Positions 7,750 to 16,827 of a stretch of DNA of 64,000 bases are shown one piece after another. Below the pieces are notes generated by a model. The model searched no databases and was not told the DNA's origin. It worked only from the letters and a program-made list of their open reading frames with translations. The DNA is from a bacterium (GTDB lineage Bacteria > SZUA-79 > Acidulodesulfobacterales > Acidulodesulfobacteraceae), in NCBI GenBank assembly GCA_021777135.1, contig JAJYDX010000003.1:62001-126000 (forward strand), given 5' to 3'. Positions within the stretch are counted from its first letter, which is position 1; each line of letters begins with the position of its first letter. The translations under genes were made by a program, and so were the position numbers.

Positions 7750-9729
7750 TTATTTTTTTATCAGTTCCAAAGAAAAACTTTTTATATCTTTATCCTTGTC
7801 GGAATTATATTTTTTTAAAATGGAACGGGATTTTTCCTTACTTAATGAATGTAATGCCCTCAGCAGCGCAATTTTAACCATTTTACTTTTTTCTTCGCGC
7901 AAAATGGAAACAAGTTCGTCAAAACTTCCCTTGTCTCCAGTTTTTTCGATTAATTCTATTATCTTATACCTCAAGATGTCGGAATAACCGCCGCCGGATT
8001 TAAAGACGTTTAAGAAGACTGCCGATTTTTTTTCGCCCGATAAAAAAAGAGATTCTAGGTAATTTAATTTCGTTTCCTCATCGTCCTCTTTTAGCATGAA
8101 AGCCATTTCCTCTTTATGATTGTTTAAATCAAAATTCTTAAGCGCCTTTGCCAGAAACCTTTTTGGCAAAATAAATTTAACATTTTTAAACGCCTTAAAT
8201 TTAACATATAAATCTTTAATCTCTTTTGGCGTAAATTTTATTTTTTCATTTCCCAAAATCCTCAAGGAATATTCCACGACTTTATCGTTTTTAGAAGAAA
8301 GCTTATCTATAAAGAAATATAAATATTCCTTGTCTTTATTTAAGGCTAAAAGGTTTGACAAGGAGTAGATACAGGCGTCAACAACATCGGGATAGCTTTC
8401 TTTAATAAGCACGTTGAAAATTTTTTCTTCGTGTAAAACGGCTGTTTTAAGATTGCCTAGCAGGCTGGCCGCAGATTTTCTAATATCGCCGTTGCCGTCT
8501 TTTATGTAGCCTTCGATAACGGCATTTACAAGCTGCGGCTCGTAATTGCCGCCGGACAGTTTTTGAGCATATTTTAAGAGTGAAAGTTTTATTTCGACGA
8601 AAAGTTTTTTGTCGAAATAAAACTCCAAAAGATTGATTACATCCTTATGAGAAATATCGGATAATACATCTATAAGTAAATCTGTTTTATTATTTAGGTC
8701 TAATGAAGGCTTCAGCGATTTTATAAATTCCGTTATATATTTCGGTCTCGCAATTCTTTTTATTATCTCTTTTATGTAAGCGTATTCAGTTTCATCTATA
8801 TTTTCATTTTTTAGGTAAAAGTCAAAAATGAATTTGAATATTTTTCTGGATTTTTTATGGTTAAACAATGAAAAATAACACAAGATGGCATCTACGGCAT
8901 CTTTTTCTTCATAGTCGCTTAAGGAAAAAATGCTTATTTTTAAATTCATTTTTGACATCTTAAGTGATATTCTCTCTTTCCCTTTGTTTTTTCCGTCCTT
9001 GTCGCAGTCGTTTATCATACATATTTTATAAAGACTTTTAAGTATATAAATTTTATCTAATTTATATTTTGCGTTTTTATTCAGGAGTTCCAGCAAAAAG
9101 TCCGTTATTTCGTTTCCGCCTATTTTAGAAAGCGATTCGGTAATTATATTTTTAACGACCCTATCTTCGGTATTTAATAAGATTTCCTTTAATTTTGGAA
9201 ACGCTTTCTTCAACTTTAATTCGCCTATGGAAAAAACGGCGGCCGATAAAACAAAAAAACTTCCGTTTAGGGCTTTTATAAGAACGCCGCCCAAGTCTAT
9301 TTTTAATATCCCTATGGATTCTATTGCGTTTGCCCTTGTAATTTCATCCCTGCTGCCGGAAAGAATTTTTAAAACTTCCTTTGGGAAATCCTTTGGTACG
9401 AAATATCCATATCTAATAAGCTCGGCAACTAATCTGTCGTATTTTCCTTTGTTTTTGCCCGCGTATTCTATTAAAAAATTACCGTCTAGCATAGCCATCC
9501 GTTTCAACGTGTCGAAAGAATTTGAACGCATCTTTATGCTGAACGACTGTGAAGCGGCAAAATCCATGAGTTTTTTAATAATCTCTTTTTTCCCGCTCAC
9601 AACCTTTATTAACGCGTTTTGGACGGATTCGATAATACCCTGGCTTTGCGAGTCCAACAGTTTTATCAACTTTTCCTTATCCGCGGCAGTTCCAGATTTT
9701 GCTATTTTTTCTATTTCTTCTTTATTCAT
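7750..9729 (-). CDS. HEAT-repeat protein of the flagellar/chemotaxis operon
   Basis: 659 residues made almost entirely of helical repeats of about 30-35 residues, for example ILSGSRDEITRANAIESIGIL, LLNTEDRVVKNIITESLSKIG, YIKDGNGDIRKSAASLLGNL and LREEKSKMVKIALLRALHSL. This is the PBS-lyase/HEAT pattern. There is no signal peptide, membrane segment or catalytic motif, so it is probably a cytoplasmic protein-protein scaffold. Its start overlaps the end of fliA by 8 bases and its stop is two bases from cheR, so it is tightly coupled to both. Partner unknown; candidates are FliA, CheR or the array. Confidence 0.85.
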   Translation of the reverse strand: MNKEEIEKIAKSGTAADKEKLIKLLDSQSQGIIESVQNALIKVVSGKKEIIKKLMDFAASQSFSIKMRSNSFDTLKRMAMLDGNFLIEYAGKNKGKYDRLVAELIRYGYFVPKDFPKEVLKILSGSRDEITRANAIESIGILKIDLGGVLIKALNGSFFVLSAAVFSIGELKLKKAFPKLKEILLNTEDRVVKNIITESLSKIGGNEITDFLLELLNKNAKYKLDKIYILKSLYKICMINDCDKDGKNKGKERISLKMSKMNLKISIFSLSDYEEKDAVDAILCYFSLFNHKKSRKIFKFIFDFYLKNENIDETEYAYIKEIIKRIARPKYITEFIKSLKPSLDLNNKTDLLIDVLSDISHKDVINLLEFYFDKKLFVEIKLSLLKYAQKLSGGNYEPQLVNAVIEGYIKDGNGDIRKSAASLLGNLKTAVLHEEKIFNVLIKESYPDVVDACIYSLSNLLALNKDKEYLYFFIDKLSSKNDKVVEYSLRILGNEKIKFTPKEIKDLYVKFKAFKNVKFILPKRFLAKALKNFDLNNHKEEMAFMLKEDDEETKLNYLESLFLSGEKKSAVFLNVFKSGGGYSDILRYKIIELIEKTGDKGSFDELVSILREEKSKMVKIALLRALHSLSKEKSRSILKKYNSDKDKDIKSFSLELIKK

Positions 9730-10474
9730 AAGATTTTAATTTAGCCCTTAATTTTATAATTGATTTAGAGTGTATCTGACATATTCTGGATTCAGTCAGT
9801 TTTAATATGTTTCCAATTTCTTTTAAAGTAAGTTCATCATAATAATACATCATTAAAACGTTCTTTTCAATATCTTCCAGCATATCGATATATTTTTTTA
9901 ATATATTTTTTTTCTCTTCCATTAGCAGTCCGTCAACTATAGAAATATCTTTGCTTTCCAAAGTTTCTAAAGATTCCGGCTTAGTCTTGTCAATGGAGAT
10001 AAAATCTTTATCGTTTAAAAACGATGCTCCCCTTATTTTATAAAACATTTCGTTAAGCTCGGATATTCCTATATCAAGTTCGGAGGCAACTTCTTCGTCT
10101 GAAGGCATTCTCCCTAATTTCTGCTCCAGCTTTGAATAAACTTTTTCTATTCTGCCCGACAATTCCCTTACGTTTCTCGGCATATAATCCAGTTTGCGGA
10201 TATTGTCCAATATTGTCCCTTTTATGCGGGTTATAGCATAAAATTTGAAGTTTTCGTTTTTTGAGGGGTCAAACTTTATAGCCGCGTCTATTAAACCGAA
10301 TATGCCAAATTCAACAATGTCGTCTTTATTTATTATGCCGTTAAATTTTACCGACATAAAATTGGCGACCTTATTTACTAGGTTAAAATTTTCTTCTATC
10401 AGTTTTTTTGATTTATCGTCTATTTTTTGCATATTCCAATTTGTGACTTGGACAGAATTCAATTCTGTCCCCAT
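9722..10474 (-). CDS. fliA: RNA polymerase sigma factor FliA (sigma-28)
   Basis: 250 residues from ATG 10474. Region 2 has FGIFGLIDAAIKFDPSKN and FKFYAITRIKGTILDNIR, followed by the sigma-28 hallmark LDYMPRNVR. Region 3 has GRMPSDEEVASEL. Region 4 has the helix-turn-helix LTLKEIGNILKLTESRICQI. It directs late flagellar genes (flagellin, stators, receptors), none of which are here. The first 14 codons are read through a perfect palindrome (10450-10470), and family members start near the second Met (ATG 10432), so the true start may be there. No FlgM gene is visible. It lies 5 bases after flhG. Confidence 0.93.
   Translation of the reverse strand: MGTELNSVQVTNWNMQKIDDKSKKLIEENFNLVNKVANFMSVKFNGIINKDDIVEFGIFGLIDAAIKFDPSKNENFKFYAITRIKGTILDNIRKLDYMPRNVRELSGRIEKVYSKLEQKLGRMPSDEEVASELDIGISELNEMFYKIRGASFLNDKDFISIDKTKPESLETLESKDISIVDGLLMEEKKNILKKYIDMLEDIEKNVLMMYYYDELTLKEIGNILKLTESRICQIHSKSIIKLRAKLKSYE
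10450..10470. repeat. REP-like palindrome, copy 1 (perfect), at the fliA start
   Basis: GGACAGAATT and AATTCTGTCC are exact 10-base inverted arms around a single C. With the two flanking C bases this extends to the GGGGACAGAATT form typical of REP/RAYT-type palindromes. It starts 4 bases after fliA ATG 10474, so codons 3-9 of fliA are read through it. A related copy is at 43787-43809. Confidence 0.7.
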
Positions 10475-10479
10475 ATTTT

Positions 10480-11328
10480 TTAAAATGACATCAGTAACCT
10501 GTTAAGAAAAAATTGTATATTTCCGTTGGATATCCTATTGTCTTTTTGCGACAATATATTATAAGCCAGCTTTTTGAAACATAGCGAAGCCTTGGAATCC
10601 GGAAAAATTCCCGACGCCGGTCTTTGCATTATAACTGAACGGGAGACATTATCATCGCTTAAGATATGCCCGAGATAATTTAAATTAACTTTAAGGAATT
10701 TATCGGAAACAAGGCTTAAATGTTTATATACCTCTTTTGCCTCCCTTTCGCTCCTAACATTATTAACTATAATGGAAAAATATTTTTCGCTATATTTAGT
10801 ACTTAAAACTTTTATAAGCGCATAAGCATCCGTAATAGAAGTAGGTTCAGGAGTAACTACGACATATATTTCGCTTGCGGCAAGATTAAAGTAGAGAACG
10901 TTAGAAGATATGCCGGCGCCGGTATCTATCAAAAGAACGTCAACCGGTCTTCCGCTAACGTCTAAGTCGCCGGCAAACTCGTCAAATCTCGACATCAGGG
11001 TAATTTTTTGCGGCTCAGAAAGGTTAGACAGCTCGGATATGCCTGAAGAGGCGGGAAGGACCATTATGCCGTTTGAATCGGTCATTATAATATCCCTAAG
11101 CTGTTTATCGCCGTAAATAACCTGGGATATATTATATTTAGGAATCATTCCCATTAAAACCGAAACGTTTCCGAGACTTAAATCTGCATCCATTATTATG
11201 ACTCTTTTTCCCATGGATGCAAAACAATAAGCAAGGTTGCAGACTATGTTAGTCTTTCCGACACCGCCTTTTCCGCTGGTAACAGAAATAATTTTAGTAT
11301 AAGAATTTTCGTTTTTACGTCTGTTCAT
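10480..11328 (-). CDS. flhG: MinD-like ATPase FlhG (FleN), flagellar number regulator
   Basis: 282 residues. The deviant Walker A motif SGKGGVGKT is at about 18-26, VIIMDADLSLGN near 45 and LLIDTGAGIS near 135. A C-terminal amphipathic-looking helix (NIQFFLNRLL) could be the membrane-targeting sequence. FlhG sets flagellar number and place together with FlhF. Only 11 residues precede the first beta strand, so the usual N-terminal DQAxxLR motif that stimulates FlhF GTPase activity is absent. It lies between flhF and fliA, the normal order. Start ATG 11328. Confidence 0.93.
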   Translation of the reverse strand: MNRRKNENSYTKIISVTSGKGGVGKTNIVCNLAYCFASMGKRVIIMDADLSLGNVSVLMGMIPKYNISQVIYGDKQLRDIIMTDSNGIMVLPASSGISELSNLSEPQKITLMSRFDEFAGDLDVSGRPVDVLLIDTGAGISSNVLYFNLAASEIYVVVTPEPTSITDAYALIKVLSTKYSEKYFSIIVNNVRSEREAKEVYKHLSLVSDKFLKVNLNYLGHILSDDNVSRSVIMQRPASGIFPDSKASLCFKKLAYNILSQKDNRISNGNIQFFLNRLLMSF

Positions 11329-11371
11329 TTTACAACGCCTCTTAATAATAACTCATACATATATTTATACC

Positions 11372-12562
11372 TTAAAACTCTGCCGGTTTAGGGAAAAATA
11401 AAGAATAAATATTATCCTCGTTAGCTTCCTCTATATCTTCAGGAACGTTTTCTCCGGTAGTAATAAAATCTATCGACGAGTCGCGAAGAAGAAGCAGGCC
11501 GGCAAGATTTCCTATGCCCTTCGATTCGTCTGTTTTTGAAATAATAACTCCGGTCGCGCCCGTTTTATTCCTAAAAGATTCGTAAGCCCTAACCGCATCA
11601 ATGTGCTTAATATAAGCCGGAAGTAAAATTTCTATATTAATTTCGTTTTTAAGTTTGTCAAAAAATTTTGCCAAGGCGTTTAGTTGAAACAGGTTATTAT
11701 GGTTAACGGCAAATGTGTCTATTATGACTACGTCAGACTGAGAACTAGAGATAAAAGAACTTAAACTCTGCGGGTCTTTCAAGACGGAAAAATCAATCTT
11801 TAATTTTTCGGCATAACTTTTTAAAGTTTCATATCCGCCTATTTTTAAATAGTCTATAGAACATATTGAAACACGCTGATTTTTTTCAAATAAAATTCTT
11901 GAAGAAAGCTTGGCCGCGGTAGCGGTTTTACCAGAACCGCTGTTTCCGATTAACGCAATAATAGTTTTGCCGTCGTAAGAGCGCTTTAATTTTTTTCTTT
12001 CGACCTTTTTTTCTATTATTTTTTTAAAGAATTTTTTGAAGTAATCTAATTTTTCTTCTTTTTTAAAATTAGTCAGTTTTATATCTTTAAAAAATATTTC
12101 GATTAATTTAACCGATATGCTTCTCTCAAAGGAAATATTGTCGAGGTATGCCGTCAAATCGTTTTCGGGAGCTCCCTTGTGGGCTCTTTCGTTTTTTAAC
12201 ATGTTTAAATCAAACTTTATTTCATTCATAAACGACTTTATCTCTTCAAACTTTGAATTTAATATATAAACGACTTTATCTTCTACTATGCTGTCAAAAT
12301 TATCTTTTAAAAACTTTACGTCGTCATATATGGGCGTTAGTATGTCCTGGTTAAAACCCCTATTTTCCTTCGGCGGAACGATATCTTCCTCGTTATAATC
12401 GACCGCGGCTACTACTTCCAGAAAAGGCTTTCCAAAAAAACCCAAATCGTTTGAACCGTTAACCTGCCTTGTCGAAATTATAACCGCTTCCTCTCCCAGG
12501 TCCTTTTTAATAAGCTCTATGGCGTCTTTTATTTCTAAAACTTCGTATCTTTTAATTTGCAT
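11372..12562 (-). CDS. flhF: Flagellar SRP-type GTPase FlhF (divergent)
   Basis: 396 residues. The N-terminal B domain starts MQIKRYEVLEIKDAIELIKKDLG and the C-terminal NG domain starts near 160. G1 is GNSGSGKTA (206-214). The G2 region has IDYLKIGGYETL where the family has DTYRxxAxxQL. G3 is DTFAVN (282-287) instead of DTAGRx. G4 is SKTDE where TKLDE is usual. FlhF localises the flagellar base, often at the pole. Loss of the G3 glycine and of the G2 arginine (Lys here) suggests altered GTP hydrolysis. Gene order flhA-flhF-flhG-fliA identifies it securely. Confidence 0.92.
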   Translation of the reverse strand: MQIKRYEVLEIKDAIELIKKDLGEEAVIISTRQVNGSNDLGFFGKPFLEVVAAVDYNEEDIVPPKENRGFNQDILTPIYDDVKFLKDNFDSIVEDKVVYILNSKFEEIKSFMNEIKFDLNMLKNERAHKGAPENDLTAYLDNISFERSISVKLIEIFFKDIKLTNFKKEEKLDYFKKFFKKIIEKKVERKKLKRSYDGKTIIALIGNSGSGKTATAAKLSSRILFEKNQRVSICSIDYLKIGGYETLKSYAEKLKIDFSVLKDPQSLSSFISSSQSDVVIIDTFAVNHNNLFQLNALAKFFDKLKNEINIEILLPAYIKHIDAVRAYESFRNKTGATGVIISKTDESKGIGNLAGLLLLRDSSIDFITTGENVPEDIEEANEDNIYSLFFPKPAEF

Positions 12563-12573
12563 AAGTTATTTTA

Positions 12574-14670
12574 TTATATTTCTATAGTTCCTACCGGTTT
12601 TATTTTTACGTTCGGGGAAAGTTCTCCCGTAGAAATTACGGATATACCCGGCATTATTTCGTTTAAAATATTTTTTAAAAAAAGCCTTATCCGCGGCGAC
12701 GTAAGAACAACCGGGGACAAACCGGCATCCGCCGATTTTTTGACTCCGTCCCTTACGGCAGAAATAATTTTTCCGTAGAAAGAAGAATCTAATCCGGTAT
12801 ATCCAGCCCCCTGCTCTTTTGTTTTATTAAACTCGTTAAATAAAACCGATTCAAGATTTTTGCCTAGCGTAAGCGGTCTTACCGTGTTATCCTGCGTTAT
12901 CAAAGTTTTGGTAATCGTTCTTTTCAAGGCGCTCCTAACGTATTCGGTTAATACCGCAGGGTCTTTTACGTTAGGCGCGTAATTATGTAAAGCTTCGACA
13001 ATAGTAAGCATATCTTTAATGGGAATGCCTTCGGAAAGTAGACTTTCTAAAATATTCTGCACGGCGCTAAGAGAAAGAATGCCGGGAATAAGGTCTTCCA
13101 CTATTTTGGGGTATTTTGACGAAAGTATATCCAGAAGCTTTTGTACGTCTTGTCTTGTAAGGAGTTCTGCGGCATTGTTTTTTATTATTTCCACTATGTG
13201 CGTCGCTATGACCGCCGGAATTTCAACAACAGTCCAACCGGCCGCCTGCGCTTTTTGTTTTAACCCTTCGTCTATCCAGAGCGCCGGAAGGTTGAAAGCC
13301 GGTTCTTTGGTAACTATGCCGGGTATGTTTTCGGTTACGTTGCCTGGATTCATTGCAAGAAGCTTATTGGGCATAGTTTCGTATCTGGCTGTTTCTATGC
13401 CTTTAATTAAAAAAACATATTCGTTCGGTTTTAAATTAAGGTTGTCTTTTATATGCAAAGGCGGAACAATAATTCCCATATCGGCGGCTAGCTGTTTCCT
13501 TATTCCTTTTATTCTTTCAAGAAGCTCGCCGTTTCTTGCGGCATCCACGAAAGATATAAGATTATAACCTACTTCGAGTTCAAGTATATCTATCTGCATA
13601 GCGTTTTCGATAATCTGCGATTCAGGTATTTCTTTTTTTTCAGTCGCGGCCTTTTTTTCCGTTTCGGCTTTCTTTTTAACGGTTTCCCTTGAAATAAGAT
13701 AAGCTATTAAAGCAGCTATAGCCGCGAATAAAATAAAAGGCCAGTGCGGGAGCCCGGGAATAATTCCAAAAAAGAAAAGTATGCCGGACGCGGTATATAA
13801 AGCTCTCGGGTTAGAAAGAAACTGGTAGGAAAAATCTTTGGAAAGCTCGCTTTCCCGTGAAGCCCTCGTCATGATAATACCGGCGGAGGTGGAAACTATA
13901 AGAGCCGGTATCTGCGCCACAAGTCCTTCGCCGACCGTAAGCAAAGTATAATCGGAAGCCGCTCCTAAAATAGACATATGATGCTGAAATATACCTATTA
14001 AAAGACCGCCTATAATATTTACTATAATTATTATTATAGCTGCTATTACGTCCCCTCTGACGAATTTGCTTGCGCCGTCCATAGACCCGTAAAAATCTAT
14101 TTCCTTGGTCAAATCCAATCTTTTCTTTCTTGCCTCGGCGTCGGTTATAAAACCTGAATTAAGTTCGGCGTCTATAGACATCTGTTTTCCGGGGAGAGCG
14201 TCTAAAGTAAATCTTGCCGATACTTCGGCTACCCTCGTAGCGCCTTTTGTAATAACAAGAAAGTTTATGACTATAAAAATTATGAAAATAACTATTCCTA
14301 CCGCGAAATTCCCGCCGACGACAAATTGCCCGAAAGACTGTATTACGATTCCTGCGGCATCCGCTCCTTTATATCCGTAAAGCAGTATAAGCCTCGTGGC
14401 GGCAATTTCCAAAGAAAGCCTGAACAGCGTCGCCACCAAAAGAATAGTAGGAAATATAGAAAATTCCAACGGCCTTAAAACATAGATGGAAATCATTAAG
14501 ATTATTATGCCGAAAGCTATGGAAAGGGTTAAAAATATATCCAGCATCCATGTGGTTATCGGAATAACCATAAGACCGATGACAGTCATAAAGAGAAGCG
14601 CGAGCAAGATGTCGGAATTTCTAAAGAATATGTTTCGGGAAATAGCGCCCGTTTCTATTTTTTCGGCCAT
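12574..14670 (-). CDS. flhA: Flagellar type III export gate protein FlhA
   Basis: 698 residues, normal length. Residues about 20-320 hold around eight membrane segments (ILLALLFMTVIGLMVIPI, FGIIILMISIYVL, FVVGIVIFIIFIVINF, and others), with the conserved cytoplasmic loop ARFTLDALPGKQMSIDAELNSG. The C-terminal cytoplasmic export-platform domain (about 355-698) includes LWIDEGLKQKAQAAGWTVV and HIVEIIKNNAAELLTRQDVQ. FlhA forms the nonameric ring that accepts export substrates and chaperones. Its stop is 11 bases from flhF and its start abuts the flhB stop. Confidence 0.97.
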   Translation of the reverse strand: MAEKIETGAISRNIFFRNSDILLALLFMTVIGLMVIPITTWMLDIFLTLSIAFGIIILMISIYVLRPLEFSIFPTILLVATLFRLSLEIAATRLILLYGYKGADAAGIVIQSFGQFVVGGNFAVGIVIFIIFIVINFLVITKGATRVAEVSARFTLDALPGKQMSIDAELNSGFITDAEARKKRLDLTKEIDFYGSMDGASKFVRGDVIAAIIIIIVNIIGGLLIGIFQHHMSILGAASDYTLLTVGEGLVAQIPALIVSTSAGIIMTRASRESELSKDFSYQFLSNPRALYTASGILFFFGIIPGLPHWPFILFAAIAALIAYLISRETVKKKAETEKKAATEKKEIPESQIIENAMQIDILELEVGYNLISFVDAARNGELLERIKGIRKQLAADMGIIVPPLHIKDNLNLKPNEYVFLIKGIETARYETMPNKLLAMNPGNVTENIPGIVTKEPAFNLPALWIDEGLKQKAQAAGWTVVEIPAVIATHIVEIIKNNAAELLTRQDVQKLLDILSSKYPKIVEDLIPGILSLSAVQNILESLLSEGIPIKDMLTIVEALHNYAPNVKDPAVLTEYVRSALKRTITKTLITQDNTVRPLTLGKNLESVLFNEFNKTKEQGAGYTGLDSSFYGKIISAVRDGVKKSADAGLSPVVLTSPRIRLFLKNILNEIMPGISVISTGELSPNVKIKPVGTIEI

Positions 14671-15756
14671 TTATTTAATAAAGCTCCAAATTTGCTTAAA
14701 TTTTTCGTTAGTCGTGTATAAATGCGCTAATATCTCCGCCACGGCTTTATAAAGCTCAGCCGGTATAGCCTGACCAGGTTCGCAAGTTTCATAAAGCGAC
14801 CTTGCAACGTATTTATTTTCTACAGTCGGTATATCGTTTTCTTTCGCAATTCTCTTTATGAGCAGGGCTAAGTTATCCGCGCCCTTGGCAAGCACTACGG
14901 GAGCATTATATTTTTTACTGTCGTATTTAAGCGCTACCGCGAAATGCGTGGGGTTGGTAATGACCACGTGGGCATTCTTGACCTCTTTTAAAATTCTTCT
15001 CCTGGCTATTTCTCTCTGCATTTTCCTGATTTTTCCTTTCATCTGCTGGTCGCCTTCGAACTGCTTAGCTTCGTCTTTGACTTCCTGCTTGCTCATCATA
15101 AGTCCTTTGTTATATTGATAACGCTGAATAAAAAAATCGGCGACGGCGAGGATTATCATTGCCATAATAATATTAAAAAAAAGTTTATAAATAAGTTTTA
15201 GAGTAAAAAAAATATCGAACGACGGGGTCATATACTGCAAAACCAATATTTTTTTTAAATAAGGCGCGCACGTAAAATAAGCTATCGATATTAAAACAAA
15301 AAATTTAAAAATAGACTTTATTAATTCATTAAAAGATTGAAGCGAAAAAAATCGTTTGGCGCCCGATATCGGGTTAATGCGCGTGATATTAGGTATTAAA
15401 GGTTGAAGCGTTAAAAGAAAACCTACCTGTGCTACATTTGAAACCAACGATGCAAAAAATACTACCAAAACAAAAGGAAGAACTGCATATAGCACCGTAA
15501 ATATCAAATTGTCTATAATTTTAATGCAGGTTGTATAATTTAAATTTAAACCGGAAAAATGAGACAAAAAATAAACCAGCCTGCTGGATATAATTTCGCC
15601 TATATGCGAAATATTAAAATAAAGGTATATTATAACTACTACGAATACGAAAACGTTAGTAACCTCCCTTGACTTCATTACCTGCCCGTTTTCTCTGGCA
15701 TCCTGAATTCTTTTGGGGCTAGCAGGTTCGGTTTTATCGAATTTGTCTTCAGCCAT
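14671..15756 (-). CDS. flhB: Flagellar type III export protein FlhB, substrate-specificity switch
   Basis: 361 residues. An N-terminal charged stretch (KTEPASPKRIQDARENGQV) is followed by four membrane segments between about 30 and 215 and a cytoplasmic domain. The autocleavage motif NPTH sits within HVVITNPTHFAVALKYD near residue 270; cleavage between Asn and Pro is known in the family to allow the hook-to-filament switch with FliK. It overlaps fliR by 8 bases and abuts flhA. Confidence 0.97.
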   Translation of the reverse strand: MAEDKFDKTEPASPKRIQDARENGQVMKSREVTNVFVFVVVIIYLYFNISHIGEIISSRLVYFLSHFSGLNLNYTTCIKIIDNLIFTVLYAVLPFVLVVFFASLVSNVAQVGFLLTLQPLIPNITRINPISGAKRFFSLQSFNELIKSIFKFFVLISIAYFTCAPYLKKILVLQYMTPSFDIFFTLKLIYKLFFNIIMAMIILAVADFFIQRYQYNKGLMMSKQEVKDEAKQFEGDQQMKGKIRKMQREIARRRILKEVKNAHVVITNPTHFAVALKYDSKKYNAPVVLAKGADNLALLIKRIAKENDIPTVENKYVARSLYETCEPGQAIPAELYKAVAEILAHLYTTNEKFKQIWSFIK

Positions 15757-16540
15757 TATATGCCTGCAAATTTATCAAATGGTTAAATTCTATTTTTAAT
15801 CCTGAAAAAGAGGTTATTATATAATCGGTAAAATACGGTATTGAAATATACAGCATAAGCAGCCCCACGACTATGATAATTGGAAAGCCTACCGCAAATA
15901 TATTAAACTGGGGGGCAAGCCTTCCCATTAAGGCTATAATTATATTCAATAAAATAGTTACCAATATTATGGGAATACTTAAATTAACTCCTATTAAAAA
16001 TACATCGCCCGCCTTGCTAATCAAATATTTAAAGATATAGGGCGAAAAATGAATAAAAGTTAATGGAATAGTTTGAAAACTGTTATATATGCCGTTAATT
16101 ATGAAAAAAAATACCGACGTTTCCATAAAAATCATCAAAGCCAGATAATTAAGCAGGTTAGATACGAGGGAAACCTGCTGGTTTGAAATCAAAGGATTAA
16201 GAAGGCTTATCATTCCGAATCCGACCTGAACGCTTATAAGCTGTCCGGCCACCTCTACTCCGGTAAAAATAATAAGGACCAAAAAACCAAAAATAACGCC
16301 GATTAATACTTGGGAAATAACTGACATAATAACCATTGGTAAAGATAAATGCGGTATTATTTGAGTTTTAATAATCAAAGGATAAACTATTAAGGACATA
16401 AAAAAAGCCAGTCCTATTTTTGCCCACCCAGGAACTGCGGAACTGCCTATAAAAGGCAAAATTACGACCATTGATATTATTCTAAAGAATATAAGCATAA
16501 ATTCTATTAGGAGGTATTGATGAATTACGATAACCGGCAT
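15749..16540 (-). CDS. fliR: Flagellar type III export protein FliR
   Basis: 263 residues, very hydrophobic, with about six membrane segments. The conserved features include FFRIISMVVILPFIG, the central VEVAGQLISVQVGFGM and the late MGRLAPQFNIFAVGFPI. FliR joins FliP and FliQ in the export gate. The start at ATG 16540 has a GGAGGAAG ribosome-binding site lying in the end of fliQ. The 3' end overlaps flhB by 8 bases. Confidence 0.96.
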   Translation of the reverse strand: MPVIVIHQYLLIEFMLIFFRIISMVVILPFIGSSAVPGWAKIGLAFFMSLIVYPLIIKTQIIPHLSLPMVIMSVISQVLIGVIFGFLVLIIFTGVEVAGQLISVQVGFGMISLLNPLISNQQVSLVSNLLNYLALMIFMETSVFFFIINGIYNSFQTIPLTFIHFSPYIFKYLISKAGDVFLIGVNLSIPIILVTILLNIIIALMGRLAPQFNIFAVGFPIIIVVGLLMLYISIPYFTDYIITSFSGLKIEFNHLINLQAYNG

Positions 16541-16541
16541 A

Positions 16542-16820
16542 TCAGCTTCCTCCTCTTATATATCTCGGAAAATGCGTAAAAAGCACCGTGGCAAAATTTC
16601 CAAGAACGCTAAGCATCCACGGTCCGAAAATCAATAGAACGACGATTACGACTATAATTTTAGGAACAAAAGTCAGCGTCTGGTCCTGAAGCTGCGTTAC
16701 CGCCTGAAACATGCTTATAAGTATTCCTATCGCGAGGCTTGCTATTAACGGCGGAGCGCTTAAATATAAAACCGTAATTATAACCTTCTGTATAATAAAA
16801 TTTACGAATGCAACCGACAT
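16542..16820 (-). CDS. fliQ: Flagellar type III export protein FliQ
   Basis: 92 residues with two membrane hairpin segments (VIITVLYLSAPPLIASLAIGIL and IIVVIVVLLIFGPWML) joined by the highly conserved loop FQAVTQLQDQTLTFVPKI. Length and loop are diagnostic of FliQ. It lies 7 bases after fliP and one base before fliR. Confidence 0.96.
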   Translation of the reverse strand: MSVAFVNFIIQKVIITVLYLSAPPLIASLAIGILISMFQAVTQLQDQTLTFVPKIIVVIVVLLIFGPWMLSVLGNFATVLFTHFPRYIRGGS

Positions 16821-16827
16821 ACATACC

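Noticed and set aside
9227-9739. 170-residue forward frame opposite the HEAT-repeat gene
   Set aside because: Antisense to a strongly patterned repeat protein; composition reflects reverse translation of that gene and no motif is seen.
13019-13567. 182-residue forward frame opposite flhA
   Set aside because: Antisense to the conserved FlhA cytoplasmic domain; no independent support.
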